DNA of 49,106 bases, taken from positions 1 through 49,106 of the forward strand of contig JAQCFT010000002.1 in NCBI GenBank assembly GCA_027619545.1. The letters run 5' to 3'. Below are positions 1 through 7,199 of the stretch, one piece after another. Below the pieces are notes generated by a model, which saw only the letters and a list, made by a program, of their open reading frames with translations, was not told where the DNA came from and made no database searches. This DNA is from Verrucomicrobiota bacterium. GTDB lineage: Bacteria; Verrucomicrobiota; Verrucomicrobiia; Limisphaerales; AAA164-E04. The first letter of the stretch is position 1; each line of letters opens with the position of its first letter. The position numbers were made by a program, and so were the translations under genes.

Positions 1-789
1 ATATTCAACGGGATCTTCGTATGGCACGATGGCAAGAATTTCTGCTTGAAAGCGATCCACGTCGCGGGGTGTGCTGCCGATGTTCTTAACCGTAATCCAT
101 TTGCTCATGGCTGGAATGCCATCATACATTTCGTAGTGTACGGTGACCGAAAGCTCTTTCATCCAGTCTGGCGTGGGGTTTCCATCCTCCAGCTGATCAG
201 GCGCTTTGTAGTGCATCTTCAATGAGCGACCTTCGGGGGGCCAGGTTGCGTTGGGGGCGTGGTGTCGTACGCGCTTCCATGCCATTCTTTCTTCGGGGAT
301 ACCCTGTTCAAAATATGTGAATTGAAAACTGCCGGGCCAGGATCGCATGGTATCGATCCATTCCGGGGTTAAGTAAGCATGGTTTGGCTGTCCGGAGAGG
401 CCGCCGATGGCGACGGGAATCTCATCGAAAGTGATTTCTGCTTCCGGACGAACGGATCGAAGCAGCGTTTCACCTGTCATGAGGTTGTCGAATGATACGG
501 TGGCTGCATTCGGTGCGATTTTCCATACCCTGCGGATCAGACCGTTTTCAAGTTGAATGGTAGCATCTGCAGCATTCTCCGAAAACGTGGTTTTGAATGT
601 TTCGGGTTCAATCATCCAATCGTTTTTTGGGATATAATTTGCGGGGCGATCGCATTTGGCTACCCATGCAATCGCCAGCATGAGCGAAAGAATGATTAGG
701 TTGGTAATTGCCCGAGTGTTCAACTTACTGGTTTTTTTGGAAACCGGTTGTTTCGACCTTGCGGATGGATCTTGAGTGCTGGATGACAT
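1..789 (-). CDS. Putative glycoside hydrolase (GH36/alpha-galactosidase-like N-terminal region), 3' truncated by window edge
   Basis: A long open frame enters on the minus strand at ATG 789 and stays open to base 1, so about 263 residues are visible and the C-terminus is missing. ATG 789 is the first in-frame ATG after an in-frame TAA. The first 26 residues are polar and basic, followed by one hydrophobic segment (about residues 27-44), suggesting a signal anchor or uncleaved signal. The rest resembles the N-terminal beta-sandwich of large PVC alpha-galactosidase-like proteins: 'NGLIRRVW', 'NLMTGETLLR', 'YEMYDGIPAMSKW' and 'VKNIG'. The catalytic part is not in the window, so the enzyme class is inferred from recalled family resemblance. 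It is divergent from the lipid kinase gene with 75 bp between the starts. Confidence 0.55.
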   Translation of the reverse strand, partial: MSSSTQDPSARSKQPVSKKTSKLNTRAITNLIILSLMLAIAWVAKCDRPANYIPKNDWMIEPETFKTTFSENAADATIQLENGLIRRVWKIAPNAATVSFDNLMTGETLLRSVRPEAEITFDEIPVAIGGLSGQPNHAYLTPEWIDTMRSWPGSFQFTYFEQGIPEERMAWKRVRHHAPNATWPPEGRSLKMHYKAPDQLEDGNPTPDWMKELSVTVHYEMYDGIPAMSKWITVKNIGSTPRDVDRFQAEILAIVPYEDPVEY

Positions 790-864
790 TGGTTCATCAT
801 CAACAAACTTGATGCGAAGCTCAATCGTTTAACGTCCAAGGCCAGATTTAATCCCGATCCATCC

Positions 865-1773
865 ATGACACATTCTTCAAAAACTTGTTTCATTGTGAAT
901 CCCTCTGCCAAAGGGGATCGGGCGCGTTCCTTTTTGTTATCCAGACAGGTATGGCATTCAATCGGCGAAATATTGGAAACGCGTGCACCGGGGGATGGGG
1001 AGCGATTGGCCGCTCAAGCGGTCCAGAATGGTTATACCACAATCATCGCAGCCGGTGGAGATGGGACGGTCTTGGAGGTGTTAAATGGAATAATGCGCGA
1101 CTCCAGTTATCCGGAAAGAGTTCGTTTGGGTGTGCTTCCTTTGGGGACGGTCAATGTGTTTGCAAAAGAATTGCGGATGCCTGTTTCCCTTGAATCTTGT
1201 CGAGAGGTTTTCATTCGATCCAAGACCAAGGAGCTCGATTTGCCTTTTGTCCGGTTTGATCATGAACACAGAGGTAAGAGCAGGCGCTATTTCGCCCAGT
1301 TGGGTGGAGCCGGTTTGGATGCGCTTGCCATCCAGGCAGTGGATTGGGAGTTAAAGAAACTTTTTGGGCCGCTTGCCTATGTTTGGGCGGGGTTAAAGGT
1401 GATTTGCCGGGAGCTGCCATTTATTCAATGCCGAACAGGAGAGGGAAGGCAGGTGAATGGAACCATGGTGCTGATAGGAAACGGTTCTTTTTATGGTGGG
1501 CGCTTTCGAGTGTTTCCCAATGCAAGTTTAACCGATGGGTTGCTGCATGCCTTGGTGTTTCACCGATTGCATTGGAGTCGATTGCCCGCATTAGGAATGG
1601 CACTGTGCTTGAATCGGTTACATCTCAGACATGATGTGACTTACTTACAATCCACTCGTTTTGACCTTTCCGCTTCAAGACCCATTCCCTTCGAGTTGGA
1701 AGGTGATGTCGTTGGATGCCTGCCCGCGCAAATCGAAGTCTCGCAAACTAAACTGCCGGTCATTGTCCCCTGA
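865..1773 (+). CDS. Diacylglycerol/lipid kinase family protein (YegS/DgkB-like)
   Basis: The 302-residue product has the usual length of the DAGK catalytic family. The signature elements are present in order: an N-terminal 'NPSAKG' strand-loop at residues 12-17, the nucleotide-binding 'GGDGT' at residues 64-68 followed by 'LEVLNG', and 'LPLGTVNVFAKEL' around residues 91-103. The C-terminal half has the second-domain beta features 'LIGNGSFYGGRF' and 'DGLLHALVF'. Family members phosphorylate diacylglycerol, sphingoid or related lipids with ATP at the inner membrane face; the substrate cannot be read from sequence. No signal peptide is seen. The gene stands alone, divergent from the glycosidase-like gene. 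Confidence 0.9.
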   Translation: MTHSSKTCFIVNPSAKGDRARSFLLSRQVWHSIGEILETRAPGDGERLAAQAVQNGYTTIIAAGGDGTVLEVLNGIMRDSSYPERVRLGVLPLGTVNVFAKELRMPVSLESCREVFIRSKTKELDLPFVRFDHEHRGKSRRYFAQLGGAGLDALAIQAVDWELKKLFGPLAYVWAGLKVICRELPFIQCRTGEGRQVNGTMVLIGNGSFYGGRFRVFPNASLTDGLLHALVFHRLHWSRLPALGMALCLNRLHLRHDVTYLQSTRFDLSASRPIPFELEGDVVGCLPAQIEVSQTKLPVIVP

Positions 1774-1843
1774 AGAAATATTTCTCCTGTTTTTGACCAT
1801 GGGACCATAAATGTCCAAGGGTGTGGTGCAGGATGGGGGCGTT

Positions 1844-2143
1844 ATGAATGACCAAACAACCACGTTTCCATGGCAGCACGTAAAAATGACAACGATTTAC
1901 CCACGCCGCGTATCACTATCGTTGCATTCAGAACAGAACGGCCGGCAAAGGCATGACGATCGACGTATTATTTCAGGCGTCGATTTTGGGCGGCGAGAAT
2001 TTCATCGTTCCCGGAGACCGTCCCGGAAGCCTGAGGCAGGCAGTCCTCGAACTTCGTGTGGGGAAACGGAACCATTATGGGTATCCATCTTGGGGGGCGT
2101 CGGGATCGCTATTGGGATCCTTGCCAGCTGGATTCTTGTATGA
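1844..2143 (+). CDS. Small hypothetical protein with C-terminal transmembrane helix (doubtful gene)
   Basis: This frame gives a 99-residue product if started at ATG 1844, which follows a GGGGGC purine-rich stretch at good spacing; an in-frame ATG at 1811 would add 11 residues. The N-terminal 75 residues are very basic and polar and resemble nothing I recognise. The last ~22 residues ('SILGGVGIAIGILASWILV') form a convincing hydrophobic helix, so the product would be tail-anchored. A second frame over the same bases (1953-2162) is also open, so coding status is uncertain. It converges on the squalene-hopene cyclase gene with 1 bp between the stops. Confidence 0.3.
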   Translation: MNDQTTTFPWQHVKMTTIYPRRVSLSLHSEQNGRQRHDDRRIISGVDFGRREFHRSRRPSRKPEAGSPRTSCGETEPLWVSILGGVGIAIGILASWILV

Positions 2144-2144
2144 T

Positions 2145-4058
2145 TTACCCGGGTTCAGATGAATGTGTGAGGGTGAGTTGCTCAACCCACTGATCTATTT
2201 CATTCAAAGCGGCGCCCGTGTAGACCAATGGATACATGGATTCCCAATACCATAGTTTCGCAAAATAGAATCCGATGGGTGAGACTTTCTTGTAGGTACC
2301 TGATGCGATTCTCTCAAACAACCATTCGCAGGAACGACGTAAAGCAGCCTGACTTGATAGCTTCAAATCGTCCTTCAGCCTGCAAGCGCATCGCAGTGAT
2401 TTTGCGACGACGGAAATACCAAGTGCGGTTTCTTCCACACTCGAGGGGGTATTGAGCCCTCCGCCCCATCCTCCATCTTTGTTCTGCTGGCTCAAGAGCC
2501 ATTGCAGCGCATTTTCGATCGCGGTGTTGCATGTATCAATACGTTTTCGATCCAATGCCAGCAGTCCTTCCATTACTTTGGTGGTTCCGTAGACCGGGTT
2601 TTGATCATCCGGGACATACTGATTTCCAAACCACAGTGGCACCCAGGATCCTTCGGAAGATTGTTGATCGAGTAGATATGCAACCGCTCTGTCCGTTGCT
2701 TTTTCCACCCTTTGTTGTCTTGAATCTTCAAAGTGGGGCTTCCAGATCACCCAAGCTCTCAGGGTATGTGCCGTCAGATCGGCGCTGCTGCGATCAAAGG
2801 GTAAGGCTCCCCAGCCTTTGCAAAAAGTGGGGATGCCCCCGTCCCGATTTTGTAAGTCCATCAGCCATCGGACTCCCATCCATGCCCGATCCGCAATGGA
2901 ATCCGGATGTTGGCTAAGTCGATGCAGGGCGATCAGTGCGCCCGGAGTATCGTCCGCATCCGGCACTCCTCCGGGCAGGTCGGTCCATGCCCAACCACCG
3001 GGGCTGGCTTGTGTGTAGGGGTGAAGGATTTGGAATTGTTGATTCAATAACCATGATTCAATTGCTTTCTGCTCCTTCTCAGGCACTGTTTTCAGACCTC
3101 GTTTTCCCAGTCCATGAACGGATAGGGAGGTGACCCATGTTGCTAAATTGGTGTCGATGGGCCAACTGCCATCTTTGCGCATGGATATTTCCAGAAAAGC
3201 TTTGCCCGCCTTTGCTACCGGATGATCATGGAGTCTGCAGCCAGCAAGGCTCATGACCACGAAACTCGTCAGAGGGGTCGCTTCCAGGAAGCCACCGCTG
3301 GAGGGTTGGATCTCAAGCAGTCGTGTGAGAGTAATCTTTCGGGTCAAACGGCGGAAGAGTCGGGTAATCGGATTCCATGTTGGTTTAAAATGGTGTCGGA
3401 CCTGTCCGATGGCGATCAGGGCAGGAAGGGCGTAACTCACCACCGGCAACTTCATTGCGGCATACCAATTGGGCGGAAAAGCTGCGAGCTCGAACGGAAG
3501 TTGTCCAACAGTTTGCCATGCAGATTTCCCTTTGCCAAAGCGTCCGGACAAAGCGCACATGGTGAGAATGGGCACCGAAAAAGTTTTGTCTTTGCCATAG
3601 CGTTTGGTGATGGCTTCCGACAAATCATCTCTCGATAAGGAAGCCGAATGGGCCCGCAACCATGCTTCGGCATTGCGCATCAAATCCGGGTAGGATTCCA
3701 GGGCGCCTTTCACTGCTCCGAAAGCGGCCCAGACCAAGGCAGTGGTGCTGATGTTGCTGAAACTGATCGTTGTGTCGCCCCAGCCTCCGTCTTCGTTCAC
3801 GTGATCGTTCAGCCATTTGAGTCCTGCCTGTTGCAGTCGGATTGTACGGAGTTTGGGATCTGGCGTGTGCCTGTCCAAAAGCGCCAGAGCGGTGATGGCT
3901 GTTGCAGTGGAAAGAGCGCTGCTGGATAGGTGTCCTTCCCAATGCCCCGACCGGGTTCGCTCTGCAAGAAGATCGGTTACCACTTTCCGGTGGCATCGAT
4001 TGAATCGACCCTGGTCAAAGTCCAATAAAAAGTCCGGTGCCTCGACGTTTAATGACAT
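2145..4058 (-). CDS. shc: Squalene-hopene cyclase (class II triterpene cyclase)
   Basis: Squalene-hopene cyclases fold squalene into hopene, the core of membrane-ordering hopanoids, and act as monotopic membrane enzymes. The 637-residue length fits the family. The catalytic DXDD acid motif is present as 'DADDTPG' with its first Asp at residue 367, close to Asp374 of the Alicyclobacillus enzyme. Several QW-type repeats are visible ('QNRDGGIPTF', 'QQSSEGSWVPLWFG', 'QQNKDGGWGG'). The N-terminal 'SGHWEGHLSSSALSTATA' and C-terminal 'SPIGFYFAKLWYWE...YPLVYTGA' are characteristic ends of this family. It is the last gene of a minus-strand run that begins with an ECF sigma factor; the gap to the upstream DCC gene is 50 bp. 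No other hopanoid gene is in the window, so the substrate could be a related terpene. Confidence 0.9.
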   Translation of the reverse strand: MSLNVEAPDFLLDFDQGRFNRCHRKVVTDLLAERTRSGHWEGHLSSSALSTATAITALALLDRHTPDPKLRTIRLQQAGLKWLNDHVNEDGGWGDTTISFSNISTTALVWAAFGAVKGALESYPDLMRNAEAWLRAHSASLSRDDLSEAITKRYGKDKTFSVPILTMCALSGRFGKGKSAWQTVGQLPFELAAFPPNWYAAMKLPVVSYALPALIAIGQVRHHFKPTWNPITRLFRRLTRKITLTRLLEIQPSSGGFLEATPLTSFVVMSLAGCRLHDHPVAKAGKAFLEISMRKDGSWPIDTNLATWVTSLSVHGLGKRGLKTVPEKEQKAIESWLLNQQFQILHPYTQASPGGWAWTDLPGGVPDADDTPGALIALHRLSQHPDSIADRAWMGVRWLMDLQNRDGGIPTFCKGWGALPFDRSSADLTAHTLRAWVIWKPHFEDSRQQRVEKATDRAVAYLLDQQSSEGSWVPLWFGNQYVPDDQNPVYGTTKVMEGLLALDRKRIDTCNTAIENALQWLLSQQNKDGGWGGGLNTPSSVEETALGISVVAKSLRCACRLKDDLKLSSQAALRRSCEWLFERIASGTYKKVSPIGFYFAKLWYWESMYPLVYTGAALNEIDQWVEQLTLTHSSEPG

Positions 4059-4108
4059 TTGGAAAAAGTTCGTCGCTGTGGCTTGCTGAGCCAGAAATCG
4101 TCGATTCT

Positions 4109-4540
4109 TTATTGAGATTTTTTAAAAACATCTCCCTGATCACGCTGGCGTTGCGGCATGATGGAGCAGGCGTCTTTGCAGCCGAAGAGTTTGCTGAGGA
4201 TCAATCGATTGTTGCTGACCCACTGGTACACTTTTTCGGCGATCCAGATGACACCCGGAATCCACAAAATCAGTGCCAAGGGAACAAGCAGGGGCATGCG
4301 CAGTGAAACGAAGCGAATACACCGGGCTCCCCGGTGGATGTTCCCCTGTTTGTCCAGGCAGTGGATGGCTGCCATTAAGTCCTCCCGCTTGAGTTGTGGG
4401 GCGAGGGCCTGCACTTTTGGATCAGAGATGGGTAGCAGAGTGGTGATGTTCAGCCAATCCATCCAGGTGAGCAACTTCATTTGAAAGGTGCAAAGAGGGC
4501 AATCACCATCATAAATGACCACATTTGTATCCGGAACCAT
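4109..4540 (-). CDS. DCC family (DUF393) thiol-disulfide oxidoreductase-like protein
   Basis: The protein has 143 residues. The N-terminus 'VVIYDGDCPLCTFQMKLL' carries the YDGxCxxC signature of the DCC/DUF393 family, with the CxxC pair at Cys14 and Cys17. Family members have a thioredoxin-like fold and are usually annotated as thiol-disulfide oxidoreductases; biochemical roles are poorly established. A hydrophobic stretch ('LLVPLALILWIPGVIWIA', about residues 84-101) is also usual for the family. It starts 9 bp after the stop of the cysteine-rich Spy-like gene and ends 50 bp before shc. That placement suggests a role in thiol exchange linked to the neighbouring cysteine-rich protein, which is inference. 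Confidence 0.82.
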   Translation of the reverse strand: MVPDTNVVIYDGDCPLCTFQMKLLTWMDWLNITTLLPISDPKVQALAPQLKREDLMAAIHCLDKQGNIHRGARCIRFVSLRMPLLVPLALILWIPGVIWIAEKVYQWVSNNRLILSKLFGCKDACSIMPQRQRDQGDVFKKSQ

Positions 4541-4549
4541 ATCGCGTGA

Positions 4550-4957
4550 TTATTGATTATCTCTGGCACGCATCATTTCCTGTTGAACCAAGAGCTGATT
4601 CCGATGTTTGGATTCGCAGGAATTGAGTTTGGCTTTTTGCTCGGTCGTCAGGATACCTTCGATATTTTGATAGCAATTGCTCAAAGTGGCCCATCCTGCC
4701 AGGATGGTCTGGTGATGGATGTTGGTTAACTCCGAGCAGGCACGACAGATTTCGGGACTGATTTTCTCAAGTTGATCAGGAGTGAGAGCCAGCTCTTGAG
4801 ACAACCTCTGCTTGAGCATGCTTGAAAGCTCGGAATAACAGGGGGACTCTGCCTGCTTGGTGCTGACCTTGGTGGAAGTCCAGACATTTCCTGTGACGAT
4901 TCCAGCCAGGAACATTGCCGACAAATATCCGATGGTTTTGTAATGCAAGGGTTTCAT
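4550..4957 (-). CDS. Cysteine-rich Spy/CpxP-like periplasmic stress protein
   Basis: The 135-residue product starts with a short basic N-terminus and one hydrophobic segment (residues 9-25), consistent with export and possible anchoring. The mature part is helical and has two LTxxQ motifs, 'LTPDQ' at 58-62 and 'LTTEQ' at 103-107, the hallmark of Spy/CpxP chaperone-like envelope sensors. Unlike Spy and CpxP it carries five cysteines (40, 71, 74, 95, 114), including a CxxC pair at 71/74. It lies 9 bp after the anti-sigma gene and 9 bp before the DCC oxidoreductase gene. I infer an envelope sensor or chaperone, possibly redox- or metal-responsive and acting upstream of the anti-sigma factor. Confidence 0.72.
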   Translation of the reverse strand: MKPLHYKTIGYLSAMFLAGIVTGNVWTSTKVSTKQAESPCYSELSSMLKQRLSQELALTPDQLEKISPEICRACSELTNIHHQTILAGWATLSNCYQNIEGILTTEQKAKLNSCESKHRNQLLVQQEMMRARDNQ

Positions 4958-4966
4958 TTATTCCGA

Positions 4967-5260
4967 TCAAGGCGCCAGACTGGCGGCAATGCCTGAGTTG
5001 GCGACGGAGACTACCTCGGGCAATTGCGAATCAGTGGTCGAATGATGCCAAGCCATCGTCGCTGCCACAATAATACAAGCTACGGTCAGCGACCACTTGA
5101 GGACGGTCTCACTCAGCTCTTCATCCAGTCGCTGGCGGTTGGCCTGGCAAGCTGACAACACGGACTTGACCCAGTCCTGGGAAGGACGCTGGCTGTTGGG
5201 CTCAGGCGCCCGCGAGGCCGCTTTTAACAGTCGATTCAATTGATGGTCGGTAGGCTTCAT
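4967..5260 (-). CDS. Short single-pass membrane protein, probable anti-sigma factor
   Basis: The likely start is ATG 5260, giving 97 residues; an upstream in-frame start at 5344 would lie deep inside the sigma-factor gene. The predicted gene still overlaps the sigma-factor 3' end by 59 nt, implying translational coupling. The product has a ~50-residue cytoplasmic N-terminal part, one transmembrane segment (about residues 52-72, 'VLKWSLTVACIIVAATMAW') and a short periplasmic tail. This is the layout of minimal ECF anti-sigma factors. No zinc-binding HxxxCxxC motif is present. The function is assigned by position and topology rather than by a conserved motif. Confidence 0.6.
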   Translation of the reverse strand: MKPTDHQLNRLLKAASRAPEPNSQRPSQDWVKSVLSACQANRQRLDEELSETVLKWSLTVACIIVAATMAWHHSTTDSQLPEVVSVANSGIAASLAP

Positions 5261-5843
5261 TATCTTCCTGCCACTGCATTTCCTTCCAAATTTTTTGAAG
5301 TCGTTTCCGGGCTCTGAAGGCCCTGACTTTGATGACGGGCTCACTCCATCCCGTCAAGTCCCCGATTTCCCTGGCCGATTTTTCTTCGACATACATGAGT
5401 TGCACCAACATGCGGTCTTTCGGTTTCAATCGGTTCAGCAACTTGTCCAAAACTTCCCTTGCCGCCATGTCGCTTGCCGGGTGCTCCGTTTCATCGGTGC
5501 GATTCAGCGTTTCGATGACAGCGCATTCTTCTTCGGACAGATCCGCAAGGCGTAGTTCCGGACGGATTTTCTCAGCTTTCAGCTGGTTCAGACACGTATT
5601 CACCGCCACTCGCGAAACCCAGTGTTCCAGAGGGGCTTTTCCACTGTACTTACGGATTTTCGTGAAGATGACCGTGAAGATGATCTGTGTAAGATCTTCT
5701 TCCTGAATGCGTCGCGGCCGATAGCTCCGTGCAATTTTCAACACCAGAGGATACAAACGTTCGACCAGCATCTGGGCAGCTTCTTCGTTCTGCTCGATGA
5801 CACCGTCGATCAACGTTTTTGTTTCCGGATCGATATTCCTCAT
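5202..5843 (-). CDS. ECF (sigma-70 family, group 4) RNA polymerase sigma factor
   Basis: The 213-residue protein has both sigma regions of ECF factors. Region 2 runs about residues 15-90 with 'RPRRIQEEDLTQIIFTVIFTKIRKYSGKAPLEHWVSRVAVNTCLNQLKA'-type helices (promoter melting and -10 recognition). Region 4 runs about residues 130-190, 'LNRLKPKDRMLVQL...KSAREIGDLTGWSEPVIKVRAFRARKRLQKI', a helix-turn-helix for the -35 element. There is no sigma region 3. It heads a minus-strand operon with an anti-sigma-like gene, a Spy-like protein, a DCC oxidoreductase and shc, so it probably controls an envelope-directed regulon that includes its own operon. A candidate ECF-type promoter lies upstream at 5884-5913. 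Confidence 0.92.
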   Translation of the reverse strand: MRNIDPETKTLIDGVIEQNEEAAQMLVERLYPLVLKIARSYRPRRIQEEDLTQIIFTVIFTKIRKYSGKAPLEHWVSRVAVNTCLNQLKAEKIRPELRLADLSEEECAVIETLNRTDETEHPASDMAAREVLDKLLNRLKPKDRMLVQLMYVEEKSAREIGDLTGWSEPVIKVRAFRARKRLQKIWKEMQWQEDNEAYRPSIESTVKSGLAGA

Positions 5844-5883
5844 GGGAGCGTTCGGTTTCGCTTCTGTCAGTCCTTCTTTTATT

Positions 5884-5913
5884 AACAGACAACGGTCCTC
5901 ACGTCAAAGTTAC
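5884..5913 (-). promoter_or_regulatory. Candidate ECF-type autoregulatory promoter
   Basis: Read on the minus strand, GTAACTT (5913-5907) is followed after 16 bp by GTCTGTT (5890-5884), about 40 bp before the sigma-factor ATG. The first block resembles the AAC-containing -35 of ECF promoters (E. coli sigma-E GGAACTT), and the second a TCTGA-like -10. This would be the expected autoregulated promoter of the operon. The assignment rests on motif resemblance alone. Confidence 0.35.
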
Positions 5914-5961
5914 ACTTTCGATCATTGAAATATCGTGACGATGTCCGGTAATAGTTTGGGT

Positions 5962-7065
5962 ATGAGTAAATCTGTTTGTCGTTGGGGGTTTTTGAGCGCC
6001 GCTTCCATTGCGCGTAAGAACTATCAGGCCATATTCCATTCCGGAAATGGCAGGATCGCTGCGGTGGCCAGTCGTGATAAGGCCAAAGCTCAACAGTTCA
6101 TTGATGCATGTCAGTTGGAGAGTCCCTTTGATCCGGCTCCCGCTGCGGTGGAAGGATATGAAGCTTTATTGGCGGATCCGGATATCGATGCCGTATATGT
6201 CCCGCTACCCACTGGCTTGCGGAAAGAATGGGTGATTCGGGCAGCTCAGGCTGGCAAGCACGTGATGTGCGAGAAACCTTGTGGCATTCATGCTTCCGAT
6301 GTGGAGGAGATGATTCAGGCTTGCCAGGACAACAATGTGCAGTTCATGGATGGCGTGATGTTCATGCATAGCAAGCGCTTGCCGGCCATCCGCGAGGTTC
6401 TCAACGATGGGAAAAGCGTGGGAGACATCAAACGCATCACGGCATTGTTCAGTTTTTGTGCGCCGGATGATTTTCTAAAGGGAAATATTCGTATGCATAG
6501 CGGGTTGGAACCAGCGGGCTGTTTGGGGGATCTTGGGTGGTACACCATCCGTTTCAGTCTTTGGACCATGCAGTACGTCATGCCTAAAAGTGTTACGGGA
6601 CGTATCCTGACCGGCGCTGCTGGGGATGGCAGTGATGGTCAGGTGCCGGTCGAATTTTCCGGTGAATTGTTCTTTGAAGGGGGCGTTTCGGCGGGTTTCT
6701 ACAATTCGTTCCTTACCGAAAACCAACAGTTGATCAGCGTTAGCGGTAACAAAGGGCAATTGACTCTGGATGATTTTGTGTTGCCCTATTTTGATGCGGA
6801 AGTGGCTTTTGATGTGACGAATGCGCATTTTGCCATCAATGGTTCCCAGTTCAACATGGAACGTCACACACAACGGCACGCGGTGGTGGAGTATTCCAAC
6901 AACCACCCTTCCGCTCAGGAAACCAGCTTGTTCCGCACCTTTGCTGACTGCGTGAACACGGGCAAAATCGATCCGCATTGGCCCGAGATTGCTCTGAAAA
7001 CCCAGCAGGTGATGGACGCTTGCCTCGAGTCTGCGCGTCATGGGGGCAAGGTCGTTGAGCTTTAA
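5962..7065 (+). CDS. Gfo/Idh/MocA family NAD(P)-dependent oxidoreductase
   Basis: A 367-residue product if started at ATG 5962; the frame also opens at GTG 5935 and ATG 5941, but 'CRWGFLSAASIARKN' right after 5962 matches the usual N-terminus of this family. The Rossmann nucleotide-binding domain covers about residues 8-130 and contains the conserved 'CEKPCG' loop (EKP motif). The C-terminal alpha/beta domain carries the substrate site, with 'AGCLGDLGWYTIR' resembling the GGALxDxGxY motif. Members oxidise or reduce sugars, inositols and sugar derivatives in the cytosol. It precedes an IlvD/Edd dehydratase gene on the same strand, separated by a 134-bp repeat-bearing spacer. The substrate is unknown. 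Confidence 0.9.
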   Translation: MSKSVCRWGFLSAASIARKNYQAIFHSGNGRIAAVASRDKAKAQQFIDACQLESPFDPAPAAVEGYEALLADPDIDAVYVPLPTGLRKEWVIRAAQAGKHVMCEKPCGIHASDVEEMIQACQDNNVQFMDGVMFMHSKRLPAIREVLNDGKSVGDIKRITALFSFCAPDDFLKGNIRMHSGLEPAGCLGDLGWYTIRFSLWTMQYVMPKSVTGRILTGAAGDGSDGQVPVEFSGELFFEGGVSAGFYNSFLTENQQLISVSGNKGQLTLDDFVLPYFDAEVAFDVTNAHFAINGSQFNMERHTQRHAVVEYSNNHPSAQETSLFRTFADCVNTGKIDPHWPEIALKTQQVMDACLESARHGGKVVEL

Positions 7066-7081
7066 CCCGGGTCGTTGGTGG

Positions 7082-7126
7082 CGATCGGTTTGATCCGTCT
7101 GATCGGACTGATCCGACCGATTACCC
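7082..7126 (+). repeat. Short tandem array with 9-bp period (GATCSG units)
   Basis: The spacer between the oxidoreductase and the dehydratase contains successive 9-bp units GATCGGTTT, GATCCGTCT, GATCGGACT, GATCCGACC and GATTACCCA (starting at 7083). The units alternate GATCGG and GATCCG, so neighbouring units can base-pair. It is non-coding. Confidence 0.75.
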
Positions 7127-7160
7127 AGACCTTCATTGGTGGTTCTCCCCCCACAAAAAA

Positions 7161-7184
7161 CCTTTGCGCCCCTGCGTCTCCGCG
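7161..7184 (+). repeat. Short tandem array with 8-bp period (YCTYTGCG-like units)
   Basis: Three 8-bp units, CCTTTGCG, CCCCTGCG and TCTCCGCG, lie 16-39 bp before the dehydratase ATG and are followed by TGAG. From memory, similar 'ctctgcg...ctccgcgtgag' strings recur between genes in several unrelated environmental genomes. Confidence 0.65.
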
Positions 7185-7199
7185 TGAGATAAACACACC

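Noticed and set aside
720-911. A 63-codon minus-strand frame at the glycosidase/lipid-kinase divergent region
   Set aside because: It overlaps the true minus-strand start at 789 in another frame and the lipid kinase start, with no sensible motif.
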